Source: an uncultured Prevotellaceae bacterium (GTDB taxonomy: Bacteria > Bacteroidota > Bacteroidia > Bacteroidales > Bacteroidaceae). From it: a stretch of DNA of 52,861 nucleotides. Each line of letters opens with the position of its first letter. The first letter of the stretch is position 1. The DNA is taken from NCBI GenBank assembly GCA_937877625.1, contig CALFJG010000040.1:1-52861 (forward strand). The letters run 5' to 3'. Below are positions 49,316-52,861 of this stretch, piece by piece. Under the pieces are notes generated by a model. The model was not told the origin of the DNA. It saw nothing but the letters and a program-made list of their open reading frames with translations, and did no database searches. The translations under genes and the position numbers were made by a program.

Positions 49316-49853
49316 AACGTTTAGCATACACGGCACGAGCGTCTGGCTCGCGACAGCAACAGAGGAAGAGAATGCCCTCTCGCTTCAGCAGCAACAACAC
49401 ACGGCCTTACAACTACTTGCCGCCGCTGGGTACAATCCACACGACCTCTGCCACACACCCGAAGGGTGTCCGTATCTCAACCGTAGCGCAGCACCCTTCA
49501 TTAGCATTGCACACACACAACGTATGGTAGCATTTGCGCTGTCCGACAAGCCACTTGGCATTGACGTGGAAGCCATAGCACCGCGCACCCTTCGCGTGAT
49601 GCCACGCATCATCAGCAAGAGAGAAAAAGAAACACTACACCTCAACGAAGATATCGCTACGGCAACACGCATTTGGTGCACAAAAGAAGCAGTGTTCAAG
49701 GCCTACAGCACAAAGGCAACGGCTATCACCGATGTTAACATCGTTCAACTGAACGACATCAAGGCCACAACCAGTACCCCTTACTCCTCTGAGGTTTTCT
49801 TCAAAGAATACCACGCACATATTGTGGCACTCGCCCTCACTGCCACCCCGTAA
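49305..49853 (+). CDS. 4'-phosphopantetheinyl transferase
   Basis: The 182-aa Sfp-type enzyme attaches phosphopantetheine to carrier proteins. Both signatures are present: 'LGIDVEAI' (metal-binding G-I-D-x-E, near residue 84) and 'WCTKEAVFKAY' (W-x2-KEA, near 123). It overlaps gldE by 11 bp, so translation is probably coupled. Its 3' end overlaps the convergent esterase gene by 17 bp. The substrate could be acyl carrier protein or a peptide/polyketide carrier; none is encoded here. Confidence 0.88.
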   Translation: MLTETFSIHGTSVWLATATEEENALSLQQQQHTALQLLAAAGYNPHDLCHTPEGCPYLNRSAAPFISIAHTQRMVAFALSDKPLGIDVEAIAPRTLRVMPRIISKREKETLHLNEDIATATRIWCTKEAVFKAYSTKATAITDVNIVQLNDIKATTSTPYSSEVFFKEYHAHIVALALTATP

Positions 49854-50913
49854 TCGTGCGTAAGAACGGCACCAACTCCTCTGCCATACGTGCGTGGCGG
49901 CGCAGAGAGGGGTGTTTATGCGTGCCATAACCAAGAGAACCATCCCCGGGCATGAAGTCAAAACGATACACCTCGCTATCTCCACGGCGACGGGCATCGT
50001 CAACAGCCGCTTGTTGTGCACGTTTCACATCGGAGAGCCGCGTGCCAGAAAGCATCGTACCCGTGAGCAACACGATCTTAGCCTGAGGATAATGCCCGCG
50101 AAGCGTGTGCAAGAATTTCTTATAGGCTGCAGCGAGCAAGTTGGTGTCGTAGCCAGGCGATGTCGTATCGTTCGTGCCGAGGTTCACGCACACCACGTCG
50201 GGCTGATAGCGCGAAAAATCCCAGCGCACACCACTCGTACCAAAGAGTGTGAACGGATAGAGGGCCTGCATCGTGTTGCTGTCGCCACCTCGATTGCCGT
50301 TGCAGTTGCGATAAATGCCTATGCCACTACGCGCCACTACCTGGCACTGAGCCCCTAACGCACGAGCCGTAAGAGCCGCATAAGTATAGTAATGGTTTTG
50401 CGTACTGTAGGAAAATTTCTTCAAGCCAACCGTATCCTCAATACCATAGCCACACGTGATACTATTACCAATAAACTCCAACCGACGGGAGGGCAACGAC
50501 GGACGTGCACCCAACGTACACCCCTCGTCAAGCCACAAGCCATAAAGCTCGGGCTTAAAGAGCAAACCCTCCACAGCATAAGTAACGTGCAACGTATGCC
50601 GTCCTGGAGCGAGGCCTACGGACAAAGGGATTTCCTCCTGCTCGCCGCTCTCCACCTTGAACGGCTCGCCGCCATCAATTTCTACCACGAAGAAGCCGCA
50701 GCGCGGCTTTGTGCTTAACGACACAGACGTGCCTTCAAACTCAGCAAAGAACTGCACACCAGGATACGACCAAACGACTGCATCAGTACGTGTAAGCGTA
50801 CGACCCACAAAAGCCAAACGGCTGTCGGTAGCTTTCACAAAAGAACGTGTCTGACAAGCAACATTCGATGCAAAGAACAGGGAGAAGAGAAAAAGAAATA
50901 ACAAGCGTTTCAT
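49837..50913 (-). CDS. Secreted SGNH/GDSL esterase, CE2-like
   Basis: The 358-aa protein has a signal peptide (1-20), an N-terminal beta-sandwich (about 35-140) of the CE2 carbohydrate-esterase type, and a C-terminal SGNH hydrolase domain. The nucleophile is Ser151 in 'FIGNSITCGYG'. Block III is 'NLGTND' near 246, and the late His-Pro-Ser ('GYGTHKHPS') supplies the catalytic His. CE2 enzymes remove acetyl groups from polysaccharides. It follows an MBOAT gene by 24 bp and is surely co-transcribed with it. SGNH proteins partner MBOATs in several polysaccharide O-acetylation systems, so it could act in transfer or editing rather than feeding. Confidence 0.87.
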   Translation of the reverse strand: MKRLLFLFLFSLFFASNVACQTRSFVKATDSRLAFVGRTLTRTDAVVWSYPGVQFFAEFEGTSVSLSTKPRCGFFVVEIDGGEPFKVESGEQEEIPLSVGLAPGRHTLHVTYAVEGLLFKPELYGLWLDEGCTLGARPSLPSRRLEFIGNSITCGYGIEDTVGLKKFSYSTQNHYYTYAALTARALGAQCQVVARSGIGIYRNCNGNRGGDSNTMQALYPFTLFGTSGVRWDFSRYQPDVVCVNLGTNDTTSPGYDTNLLAAAYKKFLHTLRGHYPQAKIVLLTGTMLSGTRLSDVKRAQQAAVDDARRRGDSEVYRFDFMPGDGSLGYGTHKHPSLRRHARMAEELVPFLRTITGWQ

Positions 50914-50937
50914 ATCCGTATGAGATTGAAAGAGGAA

Positions 50938-52425
50938 TTAGAACCCCGCATAGATAAATGGTTGCACCGTACTCTGGCTAAATTCTACTGCCAACTGCAC
51001 GGCGATAGCAAACACAAGAAGTTTCAGCAACCAAGGCGAACGTATAAATAAAACCGACAAACGAAGCGTGTGGCGGTGGCGCAAAGTATGGAACAAGGCC
51101 GCAACCACAAACACAGCACACCACATCGCTCGCGTCTGAATAAATGGCGGCAAATATGCCATATCAAAGTCGCTGAATATCTGAGAGAACACACCAAGAG
51201 CGATATCCATCGATGGCGCGCGGAAAAACACCCACGTTGACATCAGAAACACCATTGTGACTGTCCAAGCCAGAATTTTTATATACCAAGACGTGGGCAG
51301 CCTGTCCAAAAACAATTGTTTACAAAACTTATGGACAGCCAACGCCACACCGTGCATTGCACCCCAAATCACAAACATCCAAGAAGCACCATGCCACACA
51401 CCAGCCACTACCATCGTCACAAAATTGTTCACATACGTGCGAACTCTGCCCTTACGGTTACCGCCGAGCGGGATATACAAATAATCCCGAAACCAAGTAG
51501 AAAGACTGATATGCCAACGATGCCAAAACTCCGTGGCGTTAAGCGATTGATAGGGAGCGTTAAAGTTGTCGCGCAGACGAAAACCCAGCATTGCAGCTAA
51601 ACCTATGGCCATATCGCTATAACCACTGAAATCTAAATAAATCTGAAGCGTGTAGCCTGCCACCGCCATCAAATTTTCAAACCCGCTGTAAGCCGCCGGG
51701 TCGTAAAATACAAGATTTACAAACTGCGCAAGATAATCGGCACAAACACTCTTCTTTAACAATCCGACTATAAAAAGCCACAGCCCCCACCACACTAAAC
51801 GCTTAGACACCCGAAAAGGACTGCGCATCTGCGGGAAAAGCGTCTCTGCGCGAGTAATAGGTCCTGCAAGAAGCAAAGGGAAAAACGTCAAATAGAAAAC
51901 ATACTCTAAAAGCGAAGCATGCAAGCAAAAACGCCCACGATAAACGTCAACGGCATAACTTATCCCCTGAAACGTATAAAAAGAAATGCCCACAGGCAAC
52001 GCGATGTCCCACGGGGAAAAATTCTTTCCTACGATGGCAGCAAACGAGATGCCGAGGAAGTTGGCATACTTAAAATAAACCAGCGGCAAAAGGTTGAGCA
52101 ACACGATTATAGTAAGCCAGGCTTTTCGCACACTATGTCCCACGGCCTCGCGCATGCCACAGACAAGCATCCAAGTGCATAGCGCAGTGGCAGGAAGCAG
52201 GAGCATCAACACACCGTTGGCCTTATAAGCAAAAAACAAACTGAAAGCCACAACGTAAAGCATCATCAAACCCCGCCTGCGCTGGCGTAGCGGCGTATAA
52301 AACAACAAAAACACCACAAACAACGCCCAGAAGCCTACGCTGTTAAACAACATCAACCCGTCGGATGCCGTAAAAAAAGCCGAAAGAGCGTGAAGCCAAT
52401 AATTAAAAAGTGAAGCGTAATCCAT
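50938..52425 (-). CDS. MBOAT-family O-acyltransferase (AlgI-like)
   Basis: The 495-aa, many-helix membrane protein belongs to the MBOAT family and resembles AlgI. Conserved parts are 'LPVGISFYTFQGISYAVDVYRG' near 140, 'NATEFWHRWHISLSTWFRDYLYIPLGGNR'-like region near 305, and the catalytic His in 'AGVWHGASWMFVIWG' near 347. Such proteins pass acetyl groups across the membrane to envelope or secreted polysaccharides. The longest frame starts with TTG at 52455, but that codon lies inside the -7 box; the ATG at 52425 is preferred. The adjacent SGNH esterase is the natural partner. Confidence 0.9.
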   Translation of the reverse strand: MDYASLFNYWLHALSAFFTASDGLMLFNSVGFWALFVVFLLFYTPLRQRRRGLMMLYVVAFSLFFAYKANGVLMLLLPATALCTWMLVCGMREAVGHSVRKAWLTIIVLLNLLPLVYFKYANFLGISFAAIVGKNFSPWDIALPVGISFYTFQGISYAVDVYRGRFCLHASLLEYVFYLTFFPLLLAGPITRAETLFPQMRSPFRVSKRLVWWGLWLFIVGLLKKSVCADYLAQFVNLVFYDPAAYSGFENLMAVAGYTLQIYLDFSGYSDMAIGLAAMLGFRLRDNFNAPYQSLNATEFWHRWHISLSTWFRDYLYIPLGGNRKGRVRTYVNNFVTMVVAGVWHGASWMFVIWGAMHGVALAVHKFCKQLFLDRLPTSWYIKILAWTVTMVFLMSTWVFFRAPSMDIALGVFSQIFSDFDMAYLPPFIQTRAMWCAVFVVAALFHTLRHRHTLRLSVLFIRSPWLLKLLVFAIAVQLAVEFSQSTVQPFIYAGF

Positions 52426-52444
52426 ATTTGCCCGTTTTGGCTCA

Positions 52445-52475
52445 CAAAAATACAACTATCAGACAACTATACAAA
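52445..52475 (-). promoter_or_regulatory. Promoter of the MBOAT-esterase operon
   Basis: On the minus strand TTTG (52472-52475), exactly 19 bp, then TATTTTTG (52445-52452). The leader to the ATG at 52425 is about 15 nt. With the bamD promoter, this is the best -33/-7 pair in the window. Confidence 0.82.
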
Positions 52476-52861
52476 GCCTCGCACTGCTATTAAAATCTTT
52501 CACACTTATACCTGCTTGATTTACCATACGCATTCCGAACAGCTATTGGGCATTGGCTTGTTCGGCAGCCTCACCCTTGCGCGTAGGCCTTGTATCAAGT
52601 TCCTGTCCGTCAGGTCAGTAATTTGCCGCAGACTTCCTTTAGACCCAATGTCGCCATTAGCATCTTGTCGTTGGCTATGCGCTTGCGCTATTAGGCCGTG
52701 TGCTCTGTTTCTTTTTTACCGCTGAGCCACATTAGGCCGCGTGCCACACTTACGGCTGTAAGACAGGCTCAGCGGATTTCCCCAGTTGATAAAGCCTGGG
52801 CTAATTAAGAATAAAGTGTAGCGAGTCTGAACATAAAGAACTTGATGTCTCCCACTCCTCT
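52476..52861. other. Gene-free end region with nested inverted repeats
   Basis: No convincing gene is seen in the last 385 bp. CCGCTGAGCC (52719-52728) pairs perfectly with GGCTCAGCGG (52766-52775), enclosing a 5-bp hairpin (CTTAC/GTAAG around GGCT). A related GGCCGTGTGC/GGCCGCGTGC direct repeat (near 52694 and 52735) and a CCCAG/CTGGG hairpin (about 52781-52800) are adjacent. The structure suggests an RNA element or mobile-element edge, but no known family is recognised. The frame at 52516-52725 looks spurious. Confidence 0.45.

Noticed and set aside
52516..52725. 69-aa frame near the right end
   Set aside because: Cys- and Arg-rich, no ribosome binding site, and it runs into the nested stem-loops.
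1..52861. tRNA, rRNA, tmRNA or prophage/insertion-sequence genes
   Set aside because: Intergenic regions were scanned for T-loop signatures and cloverleaf stems, and the proteins for transposase or integrase motifs; none was seen by eye.

Overview
The window looks like chromosomal DNA from a Bacteroidales bacterium, most likely in or near the Prevotellaceae. The evidence: recurrent -7 boxes of the TAnnTTTG type, some with TTTG about 19 bp upstream; a complete nqrA-F cluster; type IX secretion traits (two PorZ-like propeller proteins and a nuclease with a Prevotella-type C-terminal tail); the gldE-ssb, bamD-rpoZ and purF-like/carA/carB neighbourhoods; and DUF4834 and DUF4293 proteins. The genus is an inference.

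Layout. 1-3600 is accessory DNA: the 3' end of a methylase/specificity gene, a possible HU-gene relic, a two-gene cassette of a 53-aa protein and a GNAT acetyltransferase that resembles a toxin-antitoxin pair, and an AAA/DUF4143 ATPase behind an operator-like promoter. 3604-8326 holds two PorZ-like genes in tandem. 8873-12204 encodes an exported TPR protein and a GH109-type glycosidase. 12300-17710, on the minus strand, carries psd-pssA-DUF4834-GT2 (phosphatidylethanolamine synthesis plus a glycosyltransferase) and clpC. 18021-20124, also minus, has a sodium symporter and two small lipoproteins. 20468-28269 has mtaB and a purF-like/carA/carB run. 29538-30719 is an OmpA-family porin. 30951-36834 is the Na+-pumping NADH:quinone reductase. 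36956-44510 has aspS, dnaG and a large secreted nuclease. 45533-49853 has bamD, rpoZ, a DUF4293 gene, ssb, gldE and a phosphopantetheinyl transferase. 49837-52425 (minus) pairs an MBOAT O-acyltransferase with an SGNH/CE2-like esterase.

Most genes are housekeeping, and the coding regions show little that is new. The most unusual signal is non-coding. Three long intergenic regions (8327-8872, 28270-29537, 44716-45532) contain arrays with an exact 21-bp period whose units are often palindromic and AT-rich in the middle. Two of the arrays share a 70-bp core that aligns without gaps. Two of the three regions also carry REP-like GC-rich hairpins and a conserved 35-60 bp tail, so they look like composite, modular repeat elements. 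I do not know what they do.

Limits: all coordinates, starts and repeats were read by eye. Family names come from recognising motifs, not from searches. Several start codons were moved downstream of the longest reading frame where a promoter or signal peptide supports it; each case is stated.
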